DNA of 9,217 bases. It comes from an uncultured Prevotella sp. Its GTDB lineage: Bacteria; Bacteroidota; Bacteroidia; Bacteroidales; Bacteroidaceae. The first letter of the stretch is position 1, and each line of letters starts with the position of its first letter. The translations under genes were made by a program, and so were the position numbers. The notes under the pieces were generated by a model. It saw nothing but the letters and a program-made list of their open reading frames with translations, was not told where the DNA came from and did no database searches. The stretch is from contig CALCUV010000325.1 of NCBI GenBank assembly GCA_937906765.1, positions 1-9,217 of the forward strand, read 5' to 3'. Positions 1 through 6,254 of this stretch are shown here, piece by piece.

Positions 1-2132
1 TCCTCTGTTGCGAGGAATGGACGGATAGCAGCGTGAGGACAAACGTAAGCACACTTGTTACATTGGATACAGTTGTCAGCTTGCCACGTAGGAACGAACG
101 CACTTACGCCACGCTTTTCATAAGCTGAAGTACCCTGAGGCCAAGTACCGTCTTCGTAACCCTTGAATGCGGATACGGGGAGCAAGTCACCGTTCTGCGC
201 GTTGATAGGACGCACTACGTTGTTGATAAATTCGGGATCGTTGTTTGCAACAACCTCATCCGCGGGAAGATTTGCCCATGCGGCGTCAACAACCAACTCC
301 TTGTATTCACCACCACGGTCAACGGCAGCATAGTTCTTGTCAATGATGTCCTGACCCTTCTTGCCGTATGACTTCACAATGAATTTCTTCATCTGCTCTA
401 CCGCCAACTCTACGGGGATTACCTCTGTGATGCGGAAGAATGCCGACTGAAGGATGGTATTTGTGCGATTGCCAAGACCAATTTCCTGAGCGATCTTCGT
501 TGCGTTGATGTAGAACACCTTCACCTGCTTTTCAGCAAGCACCTTCTTCACATTGTTGGGCAAGTTAGCCGCCAATTCTTCGCCTTCCCAGATGGTGTTG
601 AGCAAGAATGTACCTCCCTGCTGAATACCACGGAGCACGTCGTACATGCGCAAGTAAGCCTGAACGTGACATGCCACGAAGTTGGGCGTATTTACGAGAT
701 AAGTAGAGCGGATGGGCGCATCGCCGAAGCGGAGGTGCGAACAGGTGAAACCGCCCGACTTCTTAGAGTCGTAAGAGAAGTAAGCCTGACAACGCTTGTC
801 GGTGTTGTCACCAATAATCTTGACAGAGTTCTTATTAGCACCCACAGTACCGTCAGCACCAAGACCGTAGAACTTCGCCTGGAACATACCGTCGCCACCC
901 ATTGCGATTTCTTCCTTCTGAGGAAGTGAAGTGAAGGTAACGTCGTCAACGATACCGATGGTGAAGCCGTTCTTGGGCTGGGGCAAAGCGAGGTTCTCAT
1001 ATACAGAAAGAATCTGTGCAGGAGTAGTGTCGTTAGAACCCAAACCGTAGCGACCACCCACGATAACGGGAGCATCAGCCTGTCCGTAGAAGCACTCCTT
1101 AACGTCGAGGTAAAGAGGTTCACCGTTTGCACCGGGCTCCTTAGTGCGGTCGAGAACTGCAATGCGCTTAGCTGTCTTAGGCACGGCAGCCAAGAAATGC
1201 TTGGCAGAGAAGGGACGGTAGAGGTGTACGCTTACCATACCCACCTTTTCGCCCTGAGCGGTCAGATAGTCGATAGCCTCGCGAGCTGCCTCAGTAGCAG
1301 AACCCATGAGGATGATAACGCGCTCGGCATCTTCAGCACCGTAGTAGTTGAAGAGGCCATACTTGCGACCTGTGATTTCTGAAATCTTCTCCATGTACTC
1401 TTCTACGATAGCGGGTACGTTTTCGTAGTAAGTGTTGCATGACTCGCGGTGAGCGAAGAATGTATCGGGGTTTTCGGCCATACCGCGGGCAACGGGCTTC
1501 TCGGGAGTGAGGGCACGATTGCGGAATTCAGCCAAAGCCTGCTGGTCGATCAGCGGAGCGAGGTCTTCGTTCTCGAGCATCTCAATCTTCTGGATTTCGT
1601 GAGAGGTGCGGAAACCATCGAAGAAGTTTACGAAGGGCACACGACTCTTGAGCGATGCCAAGTGAGCTACACCTGCGAGGTCCATTACTTCCTGTACAGA
1701 ACCTTCGGCAAGCATTGCAAAACCTGTCTGACGTGTTGACATAACGTCCTGATGGTCACCGAAGATACAGAGAGCGTGAGAAGCAAGTGTGCGTGCCGAA
1801 ACGTGGAATACGCAAGGCAAGAGTTCGCCCGCAATCTTGTACATATTGGGAATCATCAAGAGGAGACCCTGAGAAGCAGTGTACGTTGTCGTCAAGGCAC
1901 CCGCCTGCAAAGATCCGTGAACGGCACCCGCAGCACCGCCTTCCGACTGCATTTCTTGCACTAAAACGGTTTCACCAAAGATATTCTTGCGACCCTGAGC
2001 CGCCCATTCGTCAACGTATTCCGCCATGGTTGAAGACGGAGTGATAGGGTAGATAGCAGCTACTTCACTGAACATATAAGATATATGAGCAGCGGCCTGA
2101 TTACCATCACATGTGATAAATTTCTTTGCCAT
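1..2132 (-). CDS. nifJ: Pyruvate:ferredoxin (flavodoxin) oxidoreductase, N-terminal 710 residues (cut by window edge)
   Basis: Oxidises pyruvate with CoA to acetyl-CoA and CO2 and passes electrons to ferredoxin or flavodoxin in the cytoplasm, using thiamine diphosphate and three [4Fe-4S] clusters. Read on the minus strand, the frame is open from ATG at 2132 to the window edge. It begins MAKKFITCDGNQAAAH and has YPITPSS near residues 28-34. Thr31, Glu64 and Arg114 fall at the same numbers as the pyruvate/thiamine-site residues of the Desulfovibrio africanus enzyme. CX2CX2CX3CP (Cys688, 691, 694, 698) is the first ferredoxin-like motif of the iron-sulfur domain. The family is about 1,190 residues, so the second ferredoxin motif and the thiamine-binding C-terminal domain lie outside the window; the truncation is an edge effect. 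A Bacteroidota-type promoter lies about 80 bases upstream. No frameshift or missing key residue was seen. Confidence 0.96.
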   Translation of the reverse strand, partial: MAKKFITCDGNQAAAHISYMFSEVAAIYPITPSSTMAEYVDEWAAQGRKNIFGETVLVQEMQSEGGAAGAVHGSLQAGALTTTYTASQGLLLMIPNMYKIAGELLPCVFHVSARTLASHALCIFGDHQDVMSTRQTGFAMLAEGSVQEVMDLAGVAHLASLKSRVPFVNFFDGFRTSHEIQKIEMLENEDLAPLIDQQALAEFRNRALTPEKPVARGMAENPDTFFAHRESCNTYYENVPAIVEEYMEKISEITGRKYGLFNYYGAEDAERVIILMGSATEAAREAIDYLTAQGEKVGMVSVHLYRPFSAKHFLAAVPKTAKRIAVLDRTKEPGANGEPLYLDVKECFYGQADAPVIVGGRYGLGSNDTTPAQILSVYENLALPQPKNGFTIGIVDDVTFTSLPQKEEIAMGGDGMFQAKFYGLGADGTVGANKNSVKIIGDNTDKRCQAYFSYDSKKSGGFTCSHLRFGDAPIRSTYLVNTPNFVACHVQAYLRMYDVLRGIQQGGTFLLNTIWEGEELAANLPNNVKKVLAEKQVKVFYINATKIAQEIGLGNRTNTILQSAFFRITEVIPVELAVEQMKKFIVKSYGKKGQDIIDKNYAAVDRGGEYKELVVDAAWANLPADEVVANNDPEFINNVVRPINAQNGDLLPVSAFKGYEDGTWPQGTSAYEKRGVSAFVPTWQADNCIQCNKCAYVCPHAAIRPFLATE

Positions 2133-2213
2133 AGTTGTTATGTTGGATATGAATTAAAAAATCAAATTTAGAAACCGACCTCCGCACAACGTTTAGATGT
2201 AGGTTTGTCAAGG

Positions 2214-2247
2214 CAAAGTTACAATTTAATTCGCTCTGCCAAGCAAA
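2214..2247 (-). promoter_or_regulatory. Probable promoter of nifJ
   Basis: On the minus strand TTTG (2247-2244), 22 bases, then TAACTTTG (2221-2214) match the Bacteroidota pattern TTTG-N19-21-TAnnTTTG, with a spacer one base longer than usual. The implied start near 2207 leaves a leader of about 75 bases before ATG 2132. The leader has no clear Shine-Dalgarno sequence. Confidence 0.55.
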
Positions 2248-2390
2248 AATCCTTTTTTTATTGACATTTGTAGGAGAAAATCTTTTTTATAAGTAAATCT
2301 TTTTCTCTTGAAAGAGACATATTTCTCCGAAAGTGAGGTTGAATTTTCCGAATTTCTATTACGCAGATGGATGAGTGGAAGTATGCCTGA

Positions 2391-2439
2391 AATAAAAAAG
2401 GCGGTCCGCCCACTGAATCCCTTCAGCAGACGGACCTTT
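2391..2439 (-). terminator. Intrinsic terminator of the cysteine-rich lipoprotein gene
   Basis: The minus-strand transcript can form a 15-bp stem (arms 2436-2422 and 2417-2403) closed by a GGGA loop of the GNRA type, followed by GCCTTTTTTATT. Three of the 15 pairs are G-U and would be A-C mismatches in a plus-strand transcript, so the hairpin is oriented to the minus strand. It lies about 60 bases after the stop codon at 2497. Confidence 0.85.
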
Positions 2440-2496
2440 CATTCAAAGCTAACACACATTATTATGATTTAATCAGTCATTATGGAGCGAGAGAGG

Positions 2497-2748
2497 TTAT
2501 TTCGCACTTGTCGAATCGCTCTTGCAACCTGTTGCGCAATCTGCACAACTTCCGGTGCACGCATTCTTGAGCGTGTCGCAACATGCACCTTGTGCCACAC
2601 TGTCGTGCTTACACACATGCTTTTCGGTCTTACAAGGTTCGGCACATTCCGCTGTTGAAGCGGCGGCTGCGCCTGTGTTGCATTTATTATCGGAACAGCA
2701 AGCGCTCAAGGCGCCTACGAGGGCAAACATTAAAAGAATCTTTTTCAT
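2497..2748 (-). CDS. Small cysteine-rich lipoprotein, function unknown
   Basis: An 83-residue protein starting MKKILLMFALVG: a charged start, a hydrophobic core and the lipobox LSAC, with Cys17 as the lipid-anchored residue, so it should sit in the cell envelope. The mature 67 residues contain 12 cysteines (17, 18, 23, 35, 39, 46, 56, 57, 64, 68, 71, 75), several in CX3C or CX2C spacing, plus two histidines and many lysines and acidic residues. I do not recognise a family; metal binding or a thiol redox role is only an inference from composition. The frame stays open 16 codons upstream to 2796, but ATG 2748 puts the signal peptide at the true N-terminus. The gene has its own promoter and terminator and is a single-gene unit, divergent from the pseudouridine synthase gene. 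Confidence 0.85.
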   Translation of the reverse strand: MKKILLMFALVGALSACCSDNKCNTGAAAASTAECAEPCKTEKHVCKHDSVAQGACCDTLKNACTGSCADCATGCKSDSTSAK

Positions 2749-2833
2749 GATATCGTTATTTTTTAAATTACTATTCTTAAGTAAACCTCTGCTCATTACA
2801 AGAATGAACCCAGGAACTTCCTTTTTTCATTGG

Positions 2834-2865
2834 CAAAAGTAGGCGAGATTTACGAACTACACAAA
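2834..2865 (-). promoter_or_regulatory. Promoter of the cysteine-rich lipoprotein gene
   Basis: On the minus strand TTTG (2865-2862), exactly 20 bases, then TACTTTTG (2841-2834) match the Bacteroidota TTTG-N19-21-TAnnTTTG pattern in full. The start would be near 2827, leaving a leader of about 80 bases before ATG 2748. Confidence 0.7.
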
Positions 2866-3011
2866 TTTATTTCGTTAAATAAGGTTGCAAGAATGTTAAA
2901 CAATCTTTCGCTCCGAAATTTTGAAAACAGAATCAGCATTCTTAGGCAAAACCAGCACCTCCATATCTAGAATTCTGCCTGCTAAGCGAGCATTTATAGA
3001 CGGGAAATAAG

Positions 3012-3019
3012 TACCTTTG
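3012..3019 (+). promoter_or_regulatory. Probable -7 promoter box of the pseudouridine synthase gene
   Basis: TACCTTTG matches the Bacteroidota -7 box TAnnTTTG exactly. No TTTG is seen at the usual upstream distance, so the promoter is only half supported. The box overlaps the TTG codon at 3017 that would be the longest possible start, so translation more likely begins at ATG 3062. Confidence 0.45.
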
Positions 3020-3061
3020 CAGATACCTTATTACATCTCCTCACCTATATTCCCAATCGTT

Positions 3062-4684
3062 ATGCTTCATGCGTTGAAAAATCCTTGTAGTCCGCCTCCT
3101 GAGCGCTTCACTTACCCCTTCTCTTACTCTCCTCACCCACTTGTAAAGCAGGCGGCCACTGAGGTGATGGCTTATTTGGAAGAGCAGGCCTGCGAAGTGG
3201 CAGCATGGCGCGAGGGCAAGATGTTTGGCGTGCTCGTTGTGGAACCCACGCCGGGCGAGGTGGCTTTCTTGGCGGCCTATTCCGGACTGCTGCTGGGGCG
3301 TAACGACCTTCCTTACTTCGTTCCGGCGGTCTATGATTTCCTTCACCCCAGCAGTTATTTTAAGGAGCGGGATGCGGAAATCAGTGCGCTGAATCGTGAA
3401 GTGGCGACCTTGGAGAAGCATGAGGATTTCCGCGCGGCGCGCTTGCAACTCCAAGAACGAACTGCCACGGCGCAACGTGAGATTGCGGATTACCAACTCC
3501 TCATGCAGACGGAGAAGCAGAAAAGAGACGAACGCAGAAAGGCGGGGGAACTTTCGGCAGAAACGGAGGCGGAACTGGTGAAGCAAAGTCAGTATTTCAA
3601 AGGGAACTTCTCGCGTCTCAAGAAGCACCACCGCGAACAGATAGATGAGGCAACGACGGCGGTAAAAAAATATGAGGAGGAGTTGAAGCGCCTTTACGAA
3701 AAGCGCCGTTCGATGTCCGACGCCCTACAGACGTGGATTTTCGAGCAATTCCAGATGCTCAATGTCCGAGGGGAGCGCAAGAATTTGGTGGAGATTTTCA
3801 AGCAAACCGCTCAGGGGGTCCCCCCTGCGGGAGCGGGAGAATGCGCCTTGCCCAAACTCCTGCAATATGCCTTCACTCACGGGTGGCACCCTCTGTGTTT
3901 CGGCGAATTTTGGTGGGGAGCGTCGCCCCGAAATGAGGTGCGCGTGGAGGGACAATTCTATCCTTCGTGCCTGAGCAAGTGTAAACCCATCCTTGCGCAC
4001 ATGCTCGACGGACTCACACTCGACCCCAACCCCATTGAAGCGTTACAGCGCTCCGTGGAAGACCAACTCGCCATTATCTATGAGGATGAAAGTCTCGTGG
4101 CGGTCAATAAGCCCTCGGGCATGCTCAGTGTGCCCGGACTTTCGAGCATTCCTTCGGCATTTGAACTCCAGGCGGAACGCCCCGACTTAATGGTGGTGCA
4201 CCGACTGGACATGTCAACCTCGGGAGTGCTGGTCTTTGCAAAAACTAAGGAGGCGCATTATGAACTTCAGCGCCAGTTCGCCGAACGTGAGGCAAAGAAA
4301 CGCTACATTGCCGATGTTGTGGGAAGCGTTTCGCAGGAAAGCGGACTCATCTCCCTACCCCTTCGCCTGGATCCGCTAAACCGTCCACGCCAAGTAGTAG
4401 ATCATACCGACGGCAAACCTGCCGTTACGCATTTTAAGAAAATAGAGGAGCGCGCAACCCCTAACGGCGTCATCACCCGCCTTGCCCTTTCGCCCCAAAC
4501 GGGACGTACGCACCAGTTGCGCCTACATTGTGCCCACACCGAGGGACTCGGCACGCCCATTATTGGAGATGAACTTTACGGAACCAAGGCCGACCGTCTG
4601 CACCTCCATGCCGAACTCCTCATTGTCCGACATCCCGCCACGGGGCGCAGTTTAAGACTCACGGCAGAACCACAAGGGATGTAG
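3062..4684 (+). CDS. Long RluA-family pseudouridine synthase with coiled-coil N-terminal extension
   Basis: Converts uridine to pseudouridine in rRNA and/or tRNA in the cytoplasm. The 540-residue protein has three parts: an N-terminal segment (about 1-100), a highly charged helical stretch (about 100-220) that looks like a coiled coil, and a conserved link (PKLLQYAF near 264, EFWWG near 282, FYPSCLSKC near 299) leading into the catalytic domain. The catalytic half shows YEDESLVAVNKPSGMLSVPG from residue 340, HRLDMSTSG with the catalytic Asp at 383, and RTHQLRLH from 482. E. coli RluA (about 219 residues, 23S U746 and tRNA U32) corresponds only to this half, and the same target is a guess. The frame extends to a TTG at 3017, but that codon lies inside the apparent promoter, so I chose ATG 3062. 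The guanine deaminase gene follows after 59 bases. Confidence 0.9.
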   Translation: MLHALKNPCSPPPERFTYPFSYSPHPLVKQAATEVMAYLEEQACEVAAWREGKMFGVLVVEPTPGEVAFLAAYSGLLLGRNDLPYFVPAVYDFLHPSSYFKERDAEISALNREVATLEKHEDFRAARLQLQERTATAQREIADYQLLMQTEKQKRDERRKAGELSAETEAELVKQSQYFKGNFSRLKKHHREQIDEATTAVKKYEEELKRLYEKRRSMSDALQTWIFEQFQMLNVRGERKNLVEIFKQTAQGVPPAGAGECALPKLLQYAFTHGWHPLCFGEFWWGASPRNEVRVEGQFYPSCLSKCKPILAHMLDGLTLDPNPIEALQRSVEDQLAIIYEDESLVAVNKPSGMLSVPGLSSIPSAFELQAERPDLMVVHRLDMSTSGVLVFAKTKEAHYELQRQFAEREAKKRYIADVVGSVSQESGLISLPLRLDPLNRPRQVVDHTDGKPAVTHFKKIEERATPNGVITRLALSPQTGRTHQLRLHCAHTEGLGTPIIGDELYGTKADRLHLHAELLIVRHPATGRSLRLTAEPQGM

Positions 4685-4743
4685 CCTTAAAAACTTTAGA
4701 AAACTTAAAACCTCAAACCTCAAAACCTTAACTCATCCTCCCC

Positions 4744-5208
4744 ATGAACACCCAATTTATGCGTCAAGCCATTCAACTGGCAGTAGAAAACATCAAGAAC
4801 GGCGGTGGTCCCTTTGGCGCCGTTATCGTAAAGGACGGTAAAGTAATCGCCACAGGTGTAAACCGAGTGACAGCAAACAACGACCCTACGGCACATGCCG
4901 AAGTCTGCGCCATTCGTGCAGCGTGTGAAGCGCTCGGAACTTTCACCCTTGAGGGTTGCGATATCTACTCCTCTTGCGAACCCTGCCCCATGTGCTTGGG
5001 CGCCATTTACTGGGCGCACCTTGACCACCTGTATTACGGGGCAAACAAGCACGATGCGGCTGATGCAGGATTTGACGACCAATTTATTTACGAAGAGTTG
5101 GAGCAACCCATTGCGTCGCGCCGCCTAACAACTGAAATTTTAATTCCTCAAGAAGCTCAAGCGCCATTCAAGCTTTGGAAAGAATATGAAGCGCGCACGG
5201 AATATTAA
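4744..5208 (+). CDS. guaD: Guanine deaminase (GuaD type, cytidine-deaminase fold)
   Basis: A 154-residue zinc hydrolase that should convert guanine to xanthine and ammonia in purine salvage. It has GGPFGAVIVKDG (residues 21-32), NDPTAHAEV with zinc ligand His51 and proton shuttle Glu53, and SSCEPCPMCLGAIYWA with zinc ligands Cys81 and Cys84. DAADAGFDDQFIY and a C-terminal tyrosine (Tyr154) follow, as in the domain-swapped Bacillus subtilis GuaD (156 residues). Those last features favour guanine over tRNA-adenosine (TadA) or cytosine as substrate, although the families are related. It lies 59 bases after the pseudouridine synthase gene in an AT-rich gap with no visible promoter or terminator, so the two are probably co-transcribed. 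No ribosome binding site is apparent and no plus-strand terminator was found right after it. Confidence 0.88.
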   Translation: MNTQFMRQAIQLAVENIKNGGGPFGAVIVKDGKVIATGVNRVTANNDPTAHAEVCAIRAACEALGTFTLEGCDIYSSCEPCPMCLGAIYWAHLDHLYYGANKHDAADAGFDDQFIYEELEQPIASRRLTTEILIPQEAQAPFKLWKEYEARTEY

Positions 5209-5262
5209 TCGTTCCGTATATAGAAGCAAGGATAAAGATTATCACGATTTTGAGGGCACAAC

Positions 5263-5299
5263 AAAAAAGTCCGCACACCCGTGAGGATGCAAGGACTTT
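5263..5299 (-). terminator. Intrinsic terminator of candidate small RNA A
   Basis: On the minus strand AAAGTCC (5299-5293) pairs with GGACTTT (5272-5266), with an inner GCA/TGC-type pairing, and the stem runs into TTTTTT. The plus strand has no T-run after the hairpin, so it does not serve guaD in this form. Confidence 0.7.
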
Positions 5300-5358
5300 A
5301 GAAAATATGATAGTGTTGTGTTGGAAACGAAGTCGCTGAGATACAACTCTTTGACTCC
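5263..5358 (-). ncRNA. Candidate small RNA, copy A of a twin pair
   Basis: A minus-strand unit with a -7 box TAATTTTG (5370-5363), a predicted start near 5356 and a terminator ending at the T-run 5268-5263, giving an RNA of about 95 bases. Close to its 5' end it carries TGGAGTCAA and in the middle CCAACACAA, both identical in copy B at 5992. In a gap-free 57-base comparison of the bodies I count about 40 identical positions. The differences fall equally on all three codon positions, which argues against a protein. A -33 TTTG is missing, so promoter strength is doubtful. Alternatively it is just a duplicated terminator with flanks. Targets are unknown. Confidence 0.5.
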
Positions 5359-5362
5359 ACTG

Positions 5363-5370
5363 CAAAATTA
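5363..5370 (-). promoter_or_regulatory. -7 box of candidate small RNA A
   Basis: TAATTTTG on the minus strand matches TAnnTTTG. The flanking bases (ATCG before, CA after) are the same in copy B. No TTTG is found about 20 bases upstream. Confidence 0.45.
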
Positions 5371-5429
5371 CGATTTTTCTACGTTTCCGAATATCATCGG
5401 AAACAAAAAAATCGTGCTTAACACGATGA

Positions 5430-5708
5430 ATGGTAGGATTTTATGTGTTTTCTGAATCTCGCACTTTCATATTGTTATGCAGAATGCACAAAAGCATACT
5501 ACTCACAACCTTTTATTGCTGTTTGGCAAACTTTTTGAGAAGTAAACGCAGAACCAAAGGTCGCCCTAATGGGACTAAAGCAATAACAACAAATAATCTC
5601 CCGTTGGTCAGCGCAAACAACCATCGTATCCATCTTCAGGATAATTCTATTACCTATTGTTCAGACTCTACGAAAACAAAACTACTTTTCCGCGTTCGTA
5701 AATCTTAA
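5430..5708 (+). CDS. Doubtful small basic protein, unknown
   Basis: A 92-codon open frame, or 74 codons from the second ATG at 5484. The shorter form starts with a hydrophobic stretch (MHKSILLTTFYCCLANFL), followed by a basic, Asn/Thr-rich tail (RSKRRTKGRPNGTKA) and ends LLFRVRKS. I recognise no family. In favour: the stop codon sits directly at a hairpin followed by a T-rich run, and codon choice in the tail is not obviously random. Against: no promoter or ribosome binding site is seen, and the 5' end overlaps the upstream part of repeat copy A. Confidence 0.3.
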   Translation: MVGFYVFSESRTFILLCRMHKSILLTTFYCCLANFLRSKRRTKGRPNGTKAITTNNLPLVSANNHRIHLQDNSITYCSDSTKTKLLFRVRKS

Positions 5709-5757
5709 ATTGTGCGCACAATGTCTAACTTAGGACGCACAATTAGAGGTTTTGTTT
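5708..5757 (+). terminator. Possible plus-strand terminator with a 14-bp palindrome
   Basis: AATTGTGCG (5708-5716) pairs perfectly with CGCACAATT (5736-5744) across a 19-base loop, followed by AGAGGTTTTGTTTTTA. The left arm is itself part of the perfect palindrome ATTGTGCGCACAAT (5709-5722), which could instead be a protein-binding site. It follows the stop of the doubtful ORF at 5430-5708. Confidence 0.4.
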
Positions 5758-5787
5758 TTATTGCTGGACAACTGGACAACAATATTA

Positions 5788-5824
5788 AGGAAGAGGGGGT
5801 GTCAAGATGACACACCCTCTTCTT
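5788..5824. repeat. Strong hairpin (inverted repeat)
   Basis: GAAGAGGG (5790-5797) pairs with CCCTCTTC (5815-5822), and after one G-A mismatch GTGTCA (5799-5804) pairs with TGACAC (5808-5813) around a three-base loop. Neither strand has a good T-run behind it, so it is a poor intrinsic terminator. It may be an RNA processing or stability element. Confidence 0.55.
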
Positions 5825-5991
5825 ATGTTGTGTTCCAAAGTCTCGCAGTTTACCCCCGAAAATTTGCGACACACACTTGCAGGTGGATGCCGAACTCTAT
5901 GAAATGGTGAAGAGACTGACGTCTATGTTGAGAAAAGGTTGACTCCAGCAATGGAAGCGTTTTGCGTGGAGTACATGAAACATACGGAGAT

Positions 5992-6032
5992 AAAAAAGTC
6001 CACGCACCACGGGAAAGTGGCACATGGACTTT
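5992..6032 (-). terminator. Intrinsic terminator of candidate small RNA B, possibly also of doxX-sod
   Basis: On the minus strand AAAGTCCA (6032-6025) pairs with TGGACTTT (6002-5995), with an inner CCAC/GTGG stem, and runs into TTTTTT. It is the first good minus-strand terminator after the sod stop codon at 6255. Confidence 0.75.
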
Positions 6033-6091
6033 GGAATATATAGTTGAATTGTGTTGGGGACGAGGTTGCTCACAAATAGTTCCTTGACTCC
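5992..6091 (-). ncRNA. Candidate small RNA, copy B of a twin pair
   Basis: Same plan as the copy at 5263: -7 box TAATTTTG (6103-6096), predicted start near 6090, and a terminator ending in TTTTTT at 5997-5992, an RNA of about 100 bases. It keeps TGGAGTCAA, CCAACACAA and the AAAGTCC stem start. The predicted pairing of TTGTG with CACAA in the body is not in the same register in copy A, so no clear covariation is visible by eye. It lies downstream of sod on the same strand, and its terminator may also end the sod transcript, which is the main alternative explanation. Confidence 0.5.
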
Positions 6092-6095
6092 AGTG

Positions 6096-6103
6096 CAAAA
6101 TTA
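6096..6103 (-). promoter_or_regulatory. -7 box of candidate small RNA B
   Basis: TAATTTTG on the minus strand matches TAnnTTTG in the same flanking context as copy A. TTGT 21 bases upstream is a partial -33 match. Confidence 0.45.
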
Positions 6104-6254
6104 CGATTTTCACCACGTTCCAACACAACGATGTGTACATTTTCTCTTGTCTAACCTCATGAATTGTAAGATTTTAAAGAGAATGCAGATTTCCGCTTTT
6201 CATTTGTCAACTGGACCCGACAAATAACAGGAAAGAACTTTCATTTGGATATAT

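Larger units (their letters stand above)
2133..2496. other. Gene-free stretch between nifJ and the lipoprotein gene
   Basis: This AT-rich 364-base interval holds the nifJ leader and promoter (about 2133-2247) and the terminator of the lipoprotein gene (2391-2439). Between them, roughly 2250-2390 is T-rich sequence in which I see no convincing open frame, RNA gene or repeat. Confidence 0.7.
2749..3061. other. Divergent intergenic region
   Basis: Between the lipoprotein gene (minus) and the pseudouridine synthase gene (plus) lie their two promoters. The AT-rich middle, about 2870-3000, has a small hairpin (AGAAT/ATTCT around 2930-2943) and an imperfect one joining CTTAG at 2941 to CTAAG at 2982. 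I see no gene or recognisable operator in it. Confidence 0.6.
5209..6254. other. 1-kb gene-poor region with two related repeat units and several hairpins
   Basis: No gene here is certain. The region contains two copies of a ~180-bp unit in the same orientation (5263-5443 and 5992-6176), each with a minus-strand promoter-like box and a terminator. It also holds a possible short gene (5430-5708) ending at a plus-strand hairpin, a second strong hairpin (5788-5824), a direct repeat of CTGGACAA (5764-5779), short coding-like fragments around 5838-5990, and a 7-bp inverted repeat (ATTTGTC/GACAAAT, 6202-6225) after the sod gene. Confidence 0.7.

Noticed and set aside
692..1162. 156-codon minus-strand frame
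   Set aside because: It lies in another frame of the nifJ gene, and its Ser/Thr/Leu/Arg-rich composition is typical of a shadow frame.
5168..5365. 65-codon minus-strand frame over repeat copy A, similar in translation to part of the 96-codon minus-strand frame at 5850-6140
   Set aside because: The similarity follows from the nucleotide repeat. Mismatches show no third-position excess and both frames run through terminator hairpins, so they are not convincing proteins.
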